This document shows, one piece after another, positions 47,610 through 57,242 of a DNA stretch of 64,000 bases. The DNA lies in contig NZ_JAKJHS010000003.1 of assembly GCF_021648825.1 (NCBI RefSeq), forward strand, positions 124,001 to 188,000. The letters are read 5' to 3'. The notes under the pieces are model-generated. The model ran no database searches and had not been told where the DNA came from. It saw only the letters and a list, made by a program, of their open reading frames with translations. The translations under genes and the position numbers were made by a program. The stretch is from Rhizobium halophilum. GTDB lineage: Bacteria > Pseudomonadota > Alphaproteobacteria > Rhizobiales > Rhizobiaceae. The stretch's first letter is position 1, and each line of letters starts with the position of its first letter.

Positions 47610-48692
47610 ATGAACCGTCGAAATTTCCTCAAATGGTCCGGCCTCGCAGCCCTCGTCGCGCTTGCCGGCGGCGTTACGGCAAGGAGTGCCATGGCTGGCA
47701 ACAAATACTATTCCGGGCCCGTCAGTGACCATTTCGACGGCAAGCTCTTCTTCAACCCGAACGGAGAGGAGCCGAGTGGTTTCCTGAACCTCATCCGCTG
47801 GAAGCTCGGCAATGGCAACAAGCCCTGGCCGGAAAGCTTCCCCAGTCCCTTTCCGCAGGCTGTGCCGGAAGAGCGTGTCTCCGGTGATCGTCTCGTAGTC
47901 ACCCTGGTCGGTCACGCCTCCTTCCTGATTCAGGTCGCCGGCCTCAATATCCTGACTGATCCGGTGTGGGACGAGCGTGCGAGCCCCCTGCGGTTCGCAG
48001 GTCCGAAACGAGTCAACCAGCCGGGCATCAACATGGGCGACCTGCCGCCCATCGATCTCGTCATCGTCACCCACAACCACTACGACCACATGGACCTGGA
48101 AACGCTCTGGGTCCTCCAGGGCCGCGACAAGCCGCATTTCGTCACGCCGCTCGGCAATGACGATATCATCCGCGACCGCGTCCCCGATGCCCGCATCGAT
48201 GTGATGGATTGGGGCGGGCGGCTTGATCTCGGCCGCGACATCACCCTGCATTGCGAGCCCTGCCACCATTGGTCGGCTCGCGGGCTCGGCGACCGCCGCA
48301 TGGCGCTCTGGGCTGCCTTCGTCATCGAAACGCCGGTCGGCAAGATCTACCACATCGGCGATACGGGCTTTCACAGCGGCATCAACTACCGTGCCGCGCG
48401 GGAGAAGCACGGCGGTTTCCGTCTCGCCAACCTGCCTTTCGGTGCCTATGAGCCGCAGTGGTTCATGAAGGCGCAGCACCAGAACCCCGACGAGGCGGTG
48501 GAAGGCATGCTCCTTTGCAATGCAGCGCATGTGGCCGGGCACCACTGGGGCACCTTCAAGTTGACGGACGAGGGCATCGAGGAGCCGGTGGAGGCATTGC
48601 ATGCGGCCCTCGACAAGCGCAGCCTGCCGCGCGATCGCTTCCGGCCGATGCGACCCGGCGAGGTGTTCGATGTGCCTGCGGCAACAGCCTGA
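47610..48692 (+). CDS. Tat-exported metallo-beta-lactamase-fold hydrolase
   Basis: A 360-residue protein. The twin-arginine signal MNRRNFLKWSGLAALVALAG is followed by a metallo-beta-lactamase-fold domain with the metal motif VTHNHYDHMD, GHASFLIQ, CEPCHHWSARG and IGDTGFHSG. It resembles the NAPE-PLD/UlaG-like lipid or phosphodiester hydrolases. The real substrate is unknown. The frame is open to 47559 but the Tat signal fixes the start. Confidence 0.87.
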   Translation: MNRRNFLKWSGLAALVALAGGVTARSAMAGNKYYSGPVSDHFDGKLFFNPNGEEPSGFLNLIRWKLGNGNKPWPESFPSPFPQAVPEERVSGDRLVVTLVGHASFLIQVAGLNILTDPVWDERASPLRFAGPKRVNQPGINMGDLPPIDLVIVTHNHYDHMDLETLWVLQGRDKPHFVTPLGNDDIIRDRVPDARIDVMDWGGRLDLGRDITLHCEPCHHWSARGLGDRRMALWAAFVIETPVGKIYHIGDTGFHSGINYRAAREKHGGFRLANLPFGAYEPQWFMKAQHQNPDEAVEGMLLCNAAHVAGHHWGTFKLTDEGIEEPVEALHAALDKRSLPRDRFRPMRPGEVFDVPAATA

Positions 48693-48694
48693 TC

Positions 48695-48717
48695 CGAGGA
48701 CATGAGGCCTCGTTTTT
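48695..48717 (+). terminator. Terminator after the metallo-beta-lactamase-fold gene
   Basis: CGAGG-N8-CCTCG followed directly by TTTTT, starting 3 bp after the stop codon. Confidence 0.75.
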
Positions 48718-49242
48718 GCACACCTGCCTCAACGGTCTCAAAGACTTAAGCCACTCGACATTCACCTGGTCCGACGTGGAGCGACAATGCTCCCGCTTCC
48801 GTCGCCGGAGTGTTTCGCGAGACGTTCGCGGGCAGGCGGGAGCCGGCGCTCTGTCTCGATGCCGTAACGTGCGGTGAGAGGCAGGGAGGCGGAAGTCATG
48901 GCGGTGCTGTCGCAAGATGCCGCTGCCTATCAAGTCTCCCCCGGGCTGCCAGGTTCCGGTTCGGTTTAGCCGTGCAAGTGCGAGCGCTGCTCGCACGCAG
49001 CGAGACGAGATGACTGCCTGTAGGGACCGGAAGTCCCGAGAGAACGCCGAAGGCCACGCACATGCGGAGCCACACTTTATTACTTTGAGAGGTTTCGCAT
49101 GTGCGTGGGCTCTCCTTGGAACGTATTTGCAACCGCGCCGGCGTCCGGTGGCGGCGGCTCGGCATGTCCAAGCACTGGTAATTATCCTTGGTTTCCGCCA
49201 TATACGGCGGCAAGCGGCAAAGGCCGAACGGGATCGAAGGCG
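48718..49242. other. Gene-free stretch rich in inverted repeats upstream of dapF
   Basis: About 525 bp with no convincing gene but many perfect inverted repeats: GCTCCCGC/GCGGGAGC (48789-48796/48836-48843) enclosing CGCGA/TCGCG (48816-48830); GTGCGAGC/GCTCGCAC with a 3-nt loop (48978-48996); GGGAC/GTCCC (49023-49037); and CCACGCACATGCG/CGCATGTGCGTGG (49054-49066/49096-49108). It does not match tmRNA, RNase P RNA or SRP RNA by their conserved cores. dapF's frame is open from 49099 behind GAGAGG. Confidence 0.5.
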
Positions 49243-50160
49243 ATGGCAGATCAGGTCGAATTTGCAAGGATGAACGGGCTTGGCAACAAGATCCTCGTCA
49301 TCGACATGCGCGGCCGGGCGGACAAGGTCACGCCTTACGCGGCGATTGCCTTGAATGCCGATCCTGCCACGCAGTTCGACCAGATCATGGCCATCCATGA
49401 TCCAAAGGCCGAAGGCACGGATGCCTGGATCGACATCCTGAATTCGGATGGCTCGAAGGCGCAGGCCTGCGGCAATGGCACACGCTGTGTCGTGCAGGCG
49501 CTCGCCGCTGAAACGGGCCGCAAGTCCTTCACCTTCCAGACGGTTGCCGGCATCCTGAACGCGAGAGAGCACGACGACGGCTCGATCTCCGTCGACATGG
49601 GCAAGCCGGTGTTTGCCTGGAACCGCATCCCGCTGTCGGAGGAGTTCTTCGACACGAGCCGCATCGAGCTGCAGATCGGCCCGATCGACGCGCCGATCCT
49701 CCACTCGCCCTCCGCCATGTCGATGGGCAATCCCCATGCCGTCTTCTGGGTGGACAAGGACCCGATGGACTTCGACCTGGAACGTTTCGGCCCGCTGCTC
49801 GAGAACCATCCGATGTTCCCGGAAAAGGCGAACATCACGCTGGCGCAGGTGACGTCGGACCAGTCGCTGCGAACGCGGACGTGGGAGCGCGGCGCCGGCC
49901 TGACGCTGGCCTGCGGTTCTGCCGCCTGCGCCGCCGCCGTCTCCGCCGCCCGCACCGGCCGTACCGGTCGCAAGGTCGAGATCGACGTCGCCTCCAGCCC
50001 CATCCGTCAGCCGCTGGTGATCGAGTGGCGCGACGACGATCATGTCATCATGACCGGGCCTGCGGAATGGGAATGGTCGGGCAAGGTCGATCCCGCCACC
50101 GGCAGTTTCAACCGCGATGTGGAGCCGGAAAACCACGGGCAGGGGGCTCAGGCGCATTGA
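49243..50160 (+). CDS. dapF: Diaminopimelate epimerase
   Basis: A 305-residue DapF that interconverts LL- and meso-diaminopimelate for lysine and peptidoglycan synthesis. It has [15 protein letters not shown] at the start and the two catalytic cysteines in QACGNGTRC and [18 protein letters not shown] is also conserved. I start at 49243 ([10 protein letters not shown]). An in-frame ATG at 49099 has a good ribosome site (GAGAGG) and would add 48 Gly/Ser/Pro-rich residues; I consider this less likely. First gene of dapF-mtaB-ftsY. Confidence 0.94.
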   Translation: MADQVEFARMNGLGNKILVIDMRGRADKVTPYAAIALNADPATQFDQIMAIHDPKAEGTDAWIDILNSDGSKAQACGNGTRCVVQALAAETGRKSFTFQTVAGILNAREHDDGSISVDMGKPVFAWNRIPLSEEFFDTSRIELQIGPIDAPILHSPSAMSMGNPHAVFWVDKDPMDFDLERFGPLLENHPMFPEKANITLAQVTSDQSLRTRTWERGAGLTLACGSAACAAAVSAARTGRTGRKVEIDVASSPIRQPLVIEWRDDDHVIMTGPAEWEWSGKVDPATGSFNRDVEPENHGQGAQAH

Positions 50161-51431
50161 GCGGCGTCGAGGTCATCACCTTCGGCTGCCGGCTGAACAC
50201 CTACGAGTCGGAGGTGATGAGGGCCGAGGCGGAGAAGGCGGGGCTGAACAACGCCGTGCTCGTCAACACCTGCGCCGTAACTGGCGAGGCGGTGCGCCAG
50301 GCACGCCAGGCCATCCGCCGTGCGCGGCGTGAAAATCCGCACGCCCGCATCATCGTCACCGGCTGCGCGGCGCAAACCGACAAGAAGACCTTCGCCGACA
50401 TGGCCGAAGTGGATGCGGTGCTCGGAAACGAGGAGAAGCTGACCGCCACGTCCTACCGCGCCCTCCCAGACTTCGGCGTTTCGGCAGAAGAGAAGCTGCG
50501 CGTCAACGACATCATGAGCGTCAAGGCCACCGCGCCCCAGATGGTGAAGCACATCGACGGACATGTGCGCGCCTTTATCCAGGTGCAGAACGGCTGCGAC
50601 CATCGCTGTACCTTCTGCATCATTCCCTATGGCCGCGGCAATTCGCGATCGGTGCCCATGGGTGCGGTCGTCGATCAGGCGCGCAAGCTGGTGCAGAGCG
50701 GCTATCGCGAGATCGTGCTGACCGGCGTCGATGCCACCAGTTACGGCGCCGATCTTCCGGGGGAGCCGACGCTCGGGCTCCTGGCCAAGACCTTGCTGAA
50801 GCAGGTGCCGGAGATTCTCCGGCTGCGCCTGTCCTCGATCGACAGCATTGAAGCGGATAGCCATCTGTGGGACCTGATCGCTGATGAACCGCGCTTCATG
50901 CCGCATCTGCACCTGTCGCTGCAGCACGGCGACGACCTGATCCTGAAGCGGATGAAGCGCCGGCACAGCCGCGCGGATGCACTGGCCTTCGTGGAGCAGG
51001 CACGGCAGTTGCGGCCCGAGATCACCTTTGGCGCAGATATGATTGCCGGCTTCCCGACGGAGACCGAGGAGATGTTCGAGGGCGCTGCAACGCTCGCGGA
51101 AGAAGCGGATATTTCCTTCCTGCACGTCTTCCCCTACAGCCCCCGCCCTGGCACGCCGGCTTCGCGCATGCCGCAGCTCGACCGGAAGCTGGTGAAGGAG
51201 CGGGCGTCGCGGCTTCGCGTCCGCGGCGAGGCACTTCTGAGCCGGCACCTTGACCGGATGGTCGGAACGCAACAGATGATCCTGGTGGAGAACAACGGTT
51301 TCGCTCACACCGAGAACTTCGCGCTCGTAGCAGCCCCCGGGCTTGCACCGCGCGAGTTCAGGCAGGCGACGATCACCGGCCACAACGGCAGACATCTCGA
51401 AATGCAGCTTGCAGAAGCGCAGGCGGCGTAA
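50157..51431 (+). CDS. mtaB: tRNA t6A37 methylthiotransferase MtaB
   Basis: A 424-residue radical-SAM enzyme that adds methylthio to t6A37 (ms2t6A). It has the N-terminal UPF0004 domain with [17 protein letters not shown] and VTGCAAQ cysteines, the radical-SAM cluster [16 protein letters not shown] (CxxxCxxC), and a C-terminal TRAM domain. It starts with TTG at 50157, overlapping the dapF stop (TTGA); the next residues SGVEVITFG match the family start. Its substrate depends on TsaD, also in this window. Confidence 0.94.
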   Translation: MSGVEVITFGCRLNTYESEVMRAEAEKAGLNNAVLVNTCAVTGEAVRQARQAIRRARRENPHARIIVTGCAAQTDKKTFADMAEVDAVLGNEEKLTATSYRALPDFGVSAEEKLRVNDIMSVKATAPQMVKHIDGHVRAFIQVQNGCDHRCTFCIIPYGRGNSRSVPMGAVVDQARKLVQSGYREIVLTGVDATSYGADLPGEPTLGLLAKTLLKQVPEILRLRLSSIDSIEADSHLWDLIADEPRFMPHLHLSLQHGDDLILKRMKRRHSRADALAFVEQARQLRPEITFGADMIAGFPTETEEMFEGAATLAEEADISFLHVFPYSPRPGTPASRMPQLDRKLVKERASRLRVRGEALLSRHLDRMVGTQQMILVENNGFAHTENFALVAAPGLAPREFRQATITGHNGRHLEMQLAEAQAA

Positions 51432-51440
51432 GGAAAGCAC

Positions 51441-52823
51441 ATGGCGCTCGGCTTCATCAAAAAGGTCTTCACCTTCGGCAAGGACAAGCCGGTCGAGGAG
51501 CAGCAGGTCTCGGAAGAGCACCTGACGCCGGCAGAGGCTGCCGCGCTTGAAGCGGAAAGCGAACCGCACTCCCGCGAGGAGGATTTGCCGGTCTCGCCGG
51601 TCGACCCGGTTGCAACTGTGGAGATGGAAACCGCTGGCGGGCCGGCTGCCGACGATTTTGCCGAGGTGTCCGAGCGCGAGATGGAGTCCGAGGTTGAGCC
51701 AGAGCCCGAGGCCGTCGAAGAGGACCTGCCTCCGATCCTGCCCGGTGCCGATGACAATACCGAGATCGGCATCGTCCCGCTGTCGCTGCTGGAGGCGGAA
51801 GGCGAAGCCGGGACGGAAGCTTCCCCTGTCAGCGAGCCGGTTCTGCCGAAGGGATTTGCCACGCGCGCGGAGGTCGTTGCGCAGCCGGAGGTGCCGGCGC
51901 CGCGGCTCAGCTGGTATCAGCGTCTGCGCGCCGGCCTTGCTCGCACCTCGTCGCAGTTGACGGGCCAGATCACGGCGCTGTTTACCAAGCGCAAGCTCGA
52001 CGACCAGACGCTGGAGGACCTCGAAGACCTGCTGATCCAGTCGGATCTCGGCGTGGAAACCGCCATGCGCATTACCGGCGCCCTGTCTTCTGAGCGTTAC
52101 GGCAAGGATGTGACCGGCGAAGACGTCTCGCGGATCATGGCGGCCGAGATCAGCAAGGTGCTGACACCGGTCGCTAAGCCGCTGCAACTCGACCTCAACC
52201 ACAAGCCGCACGTCATCCTGGTGGTCGGCGTCAACGGCACGGGCAAGACGACGACGATCGGTAAGCTTGCTGCAAAGCTATCAGGTTCGGGGCTCAAGGT
52301 CATGCTGGCGGCCGGCGACACATTCCGCGCTGCCGCTATCGAACAGCTAAAGATCTGGGCGGATCGCACCGGCTCGGAATTCATCGGCACCAAACTCGGC
52401 GCCGATGCCGCCGGTCTTGCCTATGACGCCTTCGAACAGGCGCGGGCGAAGAAGTCGGACGTGCTGATCATCGATACCGCCGGACGCCTGCAGAACAAGG
52501 CGGAGCTGATGGCGGAACTGGAGAAGATCGTCCGCGTGCTTGGCAAGCTCGATCCGGAAGCGCCGCATACCGTCCTGCAGACGCTCGATGCCACTACCGG
52601 CCAGAATGCCCTGCAGCAGGTGGAGATCTTCCGCAATGTCGCAGGGGTCAGTGGCCTGATCATGACCAAGCTTGACGGCACGGCGCGCGGCGGCATCCTG
52701 GTCGGCATCGCTGCCAAGCACAAGCTGCCGGTCTATTTCATCGGTGTCGGTGAAGGCGTCGACGATCTGGAGCCGTTCGAGGCAGATGATTTCGCCAAGG
52801 CCATTGCCGGCCTGACGCATTGA
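51441..52823 (+). CDS. ftsY: Signal recognition particle receptor FtsY
   Basis: A 460-residue SRP receptor. Residues 1-155 are an acidic, low-complexity A domain (SEEHLTPAEAAALEAESEPH and similar), followed by the NG GTPase (GVNGTGKTTTIGKLAAKL, DTAGRLQNKAELM, TKLDGTARGG). It docks Ffh-ribosome complexes at the membrane. 9 bp after mtaB with AAGGAAAG upstream. Confidence 0.96.
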   Translation: MALGFIKKVFTFGKDKPVEEQQVSEEHLTPAEAAALEAESEPHSREEDLPVSPVDPVATVEMETAGGPAADDFAEVSEREMESEVEPEPEAVEEDLPPILPGADDNTEIGIVPLSLLEAEGEAGTEASPVSEPVLPKGFATRAEVVAQPEVPAPRLSWYQRLRAGLARTSSQLTGQITALFTKRKLDDQTLEDLEDLLIQSDLGVETAMRITGALSSERYGKDVTGEDVSRIMAAEISKVLTPVAKPLQLDLNHKPHVILVVGVNGTGKTTTIGKLAAKLSGSGLKVMLAAGDTFRAAAIEQLKIWADRTGSEFIGTKLGADAAGLAYDAFEQARAKKSDVLIIDTAGRLQNKAELMAELEKIVRVLGKLDPEAPHTVLQTLDATTGQNALQQVEIFRNVAGVSGLIMTKLDGTARGGILVGIAAKHKLPVYFIGVGEGVDDLEPFEADDFAKAIAGLTH

Positions 52824-52874
52824 TGCCACAGAAACAGCGTTTCCAGCCGAACCCCATCAGCAGAAGTTGAATCG

Positions 52875-53522
52875 ATGCAGATCGAAAGCGATACCAAGGC
52901 CACCCCAGAAGAAAAGCATCACCCGATGCTGAAGTTCGCGCTCGAGATCGGGCCGCTGCTGGTCTTCTTCTTCGGCAATATCCGGGGCGAGTGGCTGGCG
53001 GAAACCTTCCCGGCCCTGGGCGTCGTCGGCGGTCCGCTCCTGATTGCGACAGCGCTCTTCATGGTCGCGACGGTGATCTCGCTGATCGTGTCGAAGATCG
53101 TCTTCAAGCACCTGCCGGTCATGCCCTTCGTGTCGGGTGTCGTCGTCATGGTTTTCGGCACGCTGTCCATCTGGCTGCAGGACGAAACCTTCATCAAGAT
53201 GAAGCCAACGATCGTGAACACGCTCTTCGGTGTGGTTCTGCTCGGGGGCCTCTTCTTCGGCAAGTCGCTGCTCGGCTATGTCTTCAACGCCGCCTTCAAT
53301 CTCGATGAACTGGGCTGGAAGAAGCTGACCTTTCGCTGGGGTATCTTCTTCCTTTTCCTCGCCGTGCTGAACGAAGTGGTCTGGCGCAACTTCTCCGACG
53401 ACTTCTGGGTCAACTTCAAGGTGTGGGGCACGATGCCGATCACCCTCGCCTTCACCTTCTCCCAGCTGCCGCTGATCATGCGGCATACGATCCCGGATGC
53501 GGCGGCGGAAGCCAAGAAGTGA
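52875..53522 (+). CDS. yciB: Septation protein A / inner-membrane protein YciB
   Basis: A 215-residue YciB/IspZ family protein with five or six transmembrane helices. Family blocks are [29 protein letters not shown] and [20 protein letters not shown]. It is needed for normal septation and envelope integrity in several bacteria. Overlaps the next gene by 4 bp (GTGA). Confidence 0.93.
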   Translation: MQIESDTKATPEEKHHPMLKFALEIGPLLVFFFGNIRGEWLAETFPALGVVGGPLLIATALFMVATVISLIVSKIVFKHLPVMPFVSGVVVMVFGTLSIWLQDETFIKMKPTIVNTLFGVVLLGGLFFGKSLLGYVFNAAFNLDELGWKKLTFRWGIFFLFLAVLNEVVWRNFSDDFWVNFKVWGTMPITLAFTFSQLPLIMRHTIPDAAAEAKK

Positions 53523-54106
53523 GTTCTGTAACGGCTCGTTCTTCCTCGTCTTCGGGGCGCTGGCTTGTTGCAGCAGTCGCGCTGTTCGTGCTGCAGATCG
53601 TCGTGCTCTACGCCATGGGCCGCCTACCGATCTGCGAGTGCGGCTATGTGAAGCTCTGGGAAGGCGGGGTGAACTCCAGCGGCAATTCCCAGCACCTGTC
53701 GGACTGGTACACGCCCTCCCACATCATCCACGGCTTCCTGTTCTACGGCCTCGCCTGGCTGCTGTTCCGCCGCGCGCCGCTGACGGCGCGGCTGTCCTTC
53801 GCAGTCCTCATCGAGGCGGCGTGGGAGGTGCTGGAAAACACGCCGATGGTGATCGACCGCTATCGCACGACGACGATGGCGCTCGGCTATACGGGCGACA
53901 GCATTCTCAACTCGGCGATGGATACCGTCTTCATGGCGCTCGGTTTCTTCGCTGCTGCGCGTCTGCCGGTCTGGCTGACGGTTACAATTGCGCTCGGCTT
54001 CGAGCTCCTGACCGGCTGGATCATCCGCGACAACCTGACTCTCAACGTGCTGATGCTGCTCTGGCCGGTCGATGCGGTGCGCGACTGGCAGGCGGCGCTG
54101 GGCTGA
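53519..54106 (+). CDS. DUF2585 family membrane protein
   Basis: A 195-residue protein with four or five transmembrane helices, restricted mainly to alphaproteobacteria. It has [36 protein letters not shown] and the DUF2585 core [18 protein letters not shown]. Function unknown. It begins with GTG in the yciB stop (GTGA), so it is coupled to yciB. It converges on ccmG with a 4-bp gap. Confidence 0.9.
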   Translation: MSSVTARSSSSSGRWLVAAVALFVLQIVVLYAMGRLPICECGYVKLWEGGVNSSGNSQHLSDWYTPSHIIHGFLFYGLAWLLFRRAPLTARLSFAVLIEAAWEVLENTPMVIDRYRTTTMALGYTGDSILNSAMDTVFMALGFFAAARLPVWLTVTIALGFELLTGWIIRDNLTLNVLMLLWPVDAVRDWQAALG

Positions 54107-54110
54107 CCGT

Positions 54111-54710
54111 TCAGGCCCCGGCGGCCGCTTTCTCGATGGCCGGCAGCAGTTCCTGGGTCAGCGTCCGCTCGTCGAACGGACCGACCTTTTTGTAAAGGAT
54201 GGTGCCGTCGGGGCCGACAAGATAGCTCTCCGGAATGCCGTAGACACCCCAGTCAATCGCGGCCTTGCCGTTCGGATCGACGCCGATCGCATCATAGGGA
54301 TTGCCGAGTTCACCGAGGAACCGCAAGGCGTTGTCGTTGCGGTCCTTGTAGTTGATCCCAACCACCGTCAGCCGCTCGTCCTTCGCCAGTTCCTTAAGGA
54401 GCGGATGCTCCTGCCGGCATGGTACGCACCATGAGGCGAAGACGTTGACCAGCGTCAGCTTCCCGTCGACGGCAGCATCTGTGAGCGCCGGCGTATTGGA
54501 GCCTTCAAGCTGTGGCAAGGCGAGCGACGGCGCCTTCTGCCCGATCAACGCGGAAGGAATGGCAGAGATGTCGCGGCCGTTGACGTCCTGATCGTAGAGC
54601 ATCTTGCCAGCAACGAAGGCAAAGCCCGCGAAGACGAGCAGCGGCAGGAGGGCAAGCACGTAGCGGCCAAGGCCGCGGCGGCGGGTCGGTGATTCGCTGT
54701 CGGTGGTCAT
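54111..54710 (-). CDS. ccmG: Cytochrome c maturation thioredoxin CcmG/DsbE
   Basis: A 199-residue membrane-anchored periplasmic thioredoxin. One N-terminal transmembrane helix (about 17-37) precedes the active site NVFASWCVPCRQEHP (CVPC). YGIPESYLVGPDG with the cis-Pro is typical. It reduces apocytochrome c before haem attachment. The ATG at 54710 overlaps the ccmD stop (ATGA). Last gene of ccmABCDG here; ccmE, F and H must be elsewhere. Confidence 0.93.
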   Translation of the reverse strand: MTTDSESPTRRRGLGRYVLALLPLLVFAGFAFVAGKMLYDQDVNGRDISAIPSALIGQKAPSLALPQLEGSNTPALTDAAVDGKLTLVNVFASWCVPCRQEHPLLKELAKDERLTVVGINYKDRNDNALRFLGELGNPYDAIGVDPNGKAAIDWGVYGIPESYLVGPDGTILYKKVGPFDERTLTQELLPAIEKAAAGA

Positions 54711-54877
54711 TGCGCTTCCCCCGCGGGGGCGGAGGAGCGGCGACGGACCCCTGCCCGTTCCAGTTCCGCCAGTTCCTTCTGGCGCGCCTTGCCGTCCCAC
54801 CAGACCCAGCCGATTAGCACAGCCACGATCAAGGCCGAAACGGCGTAGGAAAGACCGATGTAGAATCCGTGGCTCAT
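54707..54877 (-). CDS. ccmD: Haem exporter protein CcmD
   Basis: A 56-residue single-helix membrane protein. It has MSHGFYIGLSYAVSALIVA and the basic cytoplasmic tail KARQKELAELERAGVRRRS. It links CcmC with CcmE during haem loading. 1 bp after ccmC and overlapping ccmG. The frame is open 17 codons upstream inside ccmC, which is not coding for this protein. Confidence 0.92.
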   Translation of the reverse strand: MSHGFYIGLSYAVSALIVAVLIGWVWWDGKARQKELAELERAGVRRRSSAPAGEAQ

Positions 54878-54878
54878 C

Positions 54879-55637
54879 TCACGCCTCCCTGCTGGCCATC
54901 CGGGCGGCCAGGCGGCGTTGCGCGCCAACGCGCCGGCGCCAGATCTCGTTGCGCATCGCCATCAGATGCAGCGTGAAGAAGAGGAGTGTGAAGGCGACTG
55001 CCATGACCAGCAGCGGGGTCAGGAATTCCGGGTCGATCGTCGGACCATCAAGCCGCACGACACTTGCCGGCTGGTGCAGCGTGTTCCACCACTCCACCGA
55101 GAACTTGATGATAGGAATGTTGACAAAACCGACGAGAATGAAGACCGCGCTGACGCGGGCAGCCTTGGACGGATCGTCCATGGCCCGGTTCAGCGCGATC
55201 AGGCCGAGATACATCAGGAACAAGATGAAGACGGAGGTCAGGCGCGCGTCCCAGACCCACCAGGTGCCCCACATCGGCTTGCCCCAGAGCGAACCGGTGG
55301 CGAGCGCGATCAGCGTGAAGGCTGCACCGAGCGGAGCGGCCGCCTTGTGGCTGACATCCGCGAGAGGATGGCGCCAGACCAGCGTTCCGATCGCCGAAAG
55401 CGCCATCACCGTGTAGCACATCATTGACAGCCAGGCCGCTGGGACATGCACATACATGATGCGCACCGTGTCGCCCTGCTGGTAATCGCCTTCGGTGGTG
55501 AAGCTCAGGTAGAGGCCAATCGCGAAGAGACAGAGGGTCAGGCCGGCAAGCCACGGGATGATGCGGCCTGTCAGCGATAGGAACCGCGCCGGATTGGCGA
55601 GATCGCTGAACTTGGTGATGGCGAGGCTTTCGGTCAT
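54879..55637 (-). CDS. ccmC: Haem ABC transporter permease CcmC
   Basis: A 252-residue CcmC with six transmembrane helices. The WWD domain is WGTWWVWDARLTS, and the two flanking histidines are in YVHVPAAW and LHQPASV. It loads haem onto CcmE. It is separated by 44 bp from ccmB. Confidence 0.95.
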   Translation of the reverse strand: MTESLAITKFSDLANPARFLSLTGRIIPWLAGLTLCLFAIGLYLSFTTEGDYQQGDTVRIMYVHVPAAWLSMMCYTVMALSAIGTLVWRHPLADVSHKAAAPLGAAFTLIALATGSLWGKPMWGTWWVWDARLTSVFILFLMYLGLIALNRAMDDPSKAARVSAVFILVGFVNIPIIKFSVEWWNTLHQPASVVRLDGPTIDPEFLTPLLVMAVAFTLLFFTLHLMAMRNEIWRRRVGAQRRLAARMASREA

Positions 55638-55681
55638 GGCGTCTTTCTAGGCGATCACGGCTGCGGCAGACTTGATTCTAG

Positions 55682-56341
55682 TCAATCGCCGGCGTTTCGC
55701 AAAGCCAGCGCCGCACCCAGCGGACCGATGACGGCAAAAAACAGCGTGATGGCCGACAATATCAAGAAAGGCGGCATAAACGGGGCAGGATCCTCGACGG
55801 CGGCATAGGAGGCGCTGACACCGAAGATCAGCACTGGAACGGCGAGCGGCAGGACGAGGATCGAAACCAGCAGCCCACCCCGTGGTAACGCAACGGCCAC
55901 GGCCGCGCCGACTGCGCCGATAAAGGTCAAAGCCGGGGAGCCGACCAGCAGTGTAAGAGCCACCGCGCCGATGGCGACCTCGCTCATGTTCATGAACAGC
56001 CCAAGCAGCGGGGAGGCAATGACCAGCGGCAGGCAATTGGCGAGCCAGTGCGCCAGGCATTTAACCAGCACCGTCAACACCAGCGGGTGTTCCTGCATCA
56101 GGATCAGATCCAGCGAGCCGTCCTCCCGCTCCGTCTGGAAAAGGCGGTCGAGCCCCAGCAAAGCGGACAACAGCGCCCCAATCCAGACGATCGCCGGGCC
56201 GATGCGCGACAGTAGGTTGAGGTCGGGACCGACACCGAAGGGGATGACGGCGACAACCGTCATGAAGAACAGGACCCCGATCAGGGCTCCGCCACCAGCG
56301 CGGACGGAGAGTTTCAGGTCTCGGAGGAGAAGCGCCATCAT
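55682..56341 (-). CDS. ccmB: Haem exporter permease CcmB
   Basis: A 219-residue CcmB with six transmembrane helices; family blocks are LLRDLKLSVRAGGG, EREDGSLDLILMQEHPL and LLVSILVLPLAVPVLIFG. It pairs with CcmA as an ABC module needed to release holo-CcmE. It shares its start region with the ccmA stop. Confidence 0.95.
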   Translation of the reverse strand: MMALLLRDLKLSVRAGGGALIGVLFFMTVVAVIPFGVGPDLNLLSRIGPAIVWIGALLSALLGLDRLFQTEREDGSLDLILMQEHPLVLTVLVKCLAHWLANCLPLVIASPLLGLFMNMSEVAIGAVALTLLVGSPALTFIGAVGAAVAVALPRGGLLVSILVLPLAVPVLIFGVSASYAAVEDPAPFMPPFLILSAITLFFAVIGPLGAALALRNAGD

Positions 56342-56979
56342 CAGAGCAGGCTCTCCGGCAGATCCGAAAAGCCGGTCATCTGCAGTTCCTGTGCATTATC
56401 TAGGCCGAGCGGTTGATGGGTTGCCGCCAGAAGCAGCCCTCCGGACCGGAGGTGCCGCTTGATCAGGTCGGTGAAGGTTTGTTCGGCGCGGATATCGAGC
56501 GCGGCCGTCGGCTCGTCCAAGATCCAGATCGGTCGGTAAGCGACGAGCAATTTGGCGAAGGCCATCCGTCGCTGTTGGCCCGCTGACAGGTAGCCAAAGG
56601 GAAGATGCGCGATCCCGCCGAGCCCGACCATGTCGGCGGCTTCGGCAACGGAGGCACCAGCGCCGCCAGCGGAGTCACGGAAGAAGGTCTTCCAGAAGGA
56701 AAGATTTTCCGCCACGGTCAGTTCCGCCTTCATGGCATTACGGTGGCCGAGATAGTGGCAGGCCTCACCCGGACGGCCCGCTTCACCTGAGCCGCTCCAG
56801 GTGACGCGGCCGGCATCGAGATGCAGGAGCCCGGCGACGGCGCGAAGCAGGGTCGACTTGCCCGAACCGTTGCGTCCCGTCAGAACCAGTGCATCGCCCG
56901 CGCCGAGATCAAAGGAAATGTTGGAGAAAAGCAGGTCTTCGCCACGCCTTGCGGCCAACCCTTGCGCCTTCAGCCGCAT
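56341..56979 (-). CDS. ccmA: Haem exporter ATP-binding protein CcmA
   Basis: A 212-residue ABC ATPase. Walker A is LTGRNGSGKSTLLR (about 36), the signature is YLSAGQQRRMAFAKLL, and Walker B is WILDEPTAALD. It energises the Ccm system. First gene of the ccm cluster, divergent from acnA across 263 bp. Confidence 0.96.
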   Translation of the reverse strand: MRLKAQGLAARRGEDLLFSNISFDLGAGDALVLTGRNGSGKSTLLRAVAGLLHLDAGRVTWSGSGEAGRPGEACHYLGHRNAMKAELTVAENLSFWKTFFRDSAGGAGASVAEAADMVGLGGIAHLPFGYLSAGQQRRMAFAKLLVAYRPIWILDEPTAALDIRAEQTFTDLIKRHLRSGGLLLAATHQPLGLDNAQELQMTGFSDLPESLL

Positions 56980-57242
56980 GCGCGATGCCTTTGTTAGGAT
57001 TTTAATTACCGGACCGAAAAAATTTGCGCGATTGCCACTTTAGCAGTCTGGAACCCTTCTTAGAAACAATCTATATGCTTCGCAACCACGCCAGCGACCG
57101 GCGTGATTATCATCTTGCGCCGAACCTGAAGACAAAAATCTTCTCGTGCGGACAGCGGAAATGGTCGTACCCGCATCCTGATGTGCAGTAGTGCATAGGC
57201 GTCCGCACGCGCGTGTTGGCTCTATAATCAGCGGGGTTTTCC
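56980..57242. promoter_or_regulatory. Divergent promoter region ccmA / acnA
   Basis: A perfect TATAAT at 57223-57228 lies just before acnA, but there is no matching -35, and the GTG start is only 14 nt after it, giving a very short leader. The region near ccmA (57000-57070) is AT-rich. I see no clear Irr or RirA iron-box. Confidence 0.4.

Noticed and set aside
48850-49110. Considered tmRNA, RNase P RNA or SRP RNA for the repeat-rich gap
   Set aside because: None of the conserved cores (tag codons, GAGGAAAGTCC, SRP AGGTCCGGAAGG-like loop) is present.
48556-50157. 533-codon minus-strand open frame opposite dapF
   Set aside because: Shadow of dapF; it also crosses the repeat-rich gap without any family signature.
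57060-57080. Irr-type iron box in the acnA/ccmA gap
   Set aside because: TTCTTAGAA is present, but the full TTTAGAA-N3-TTCTAAA consensus is not.
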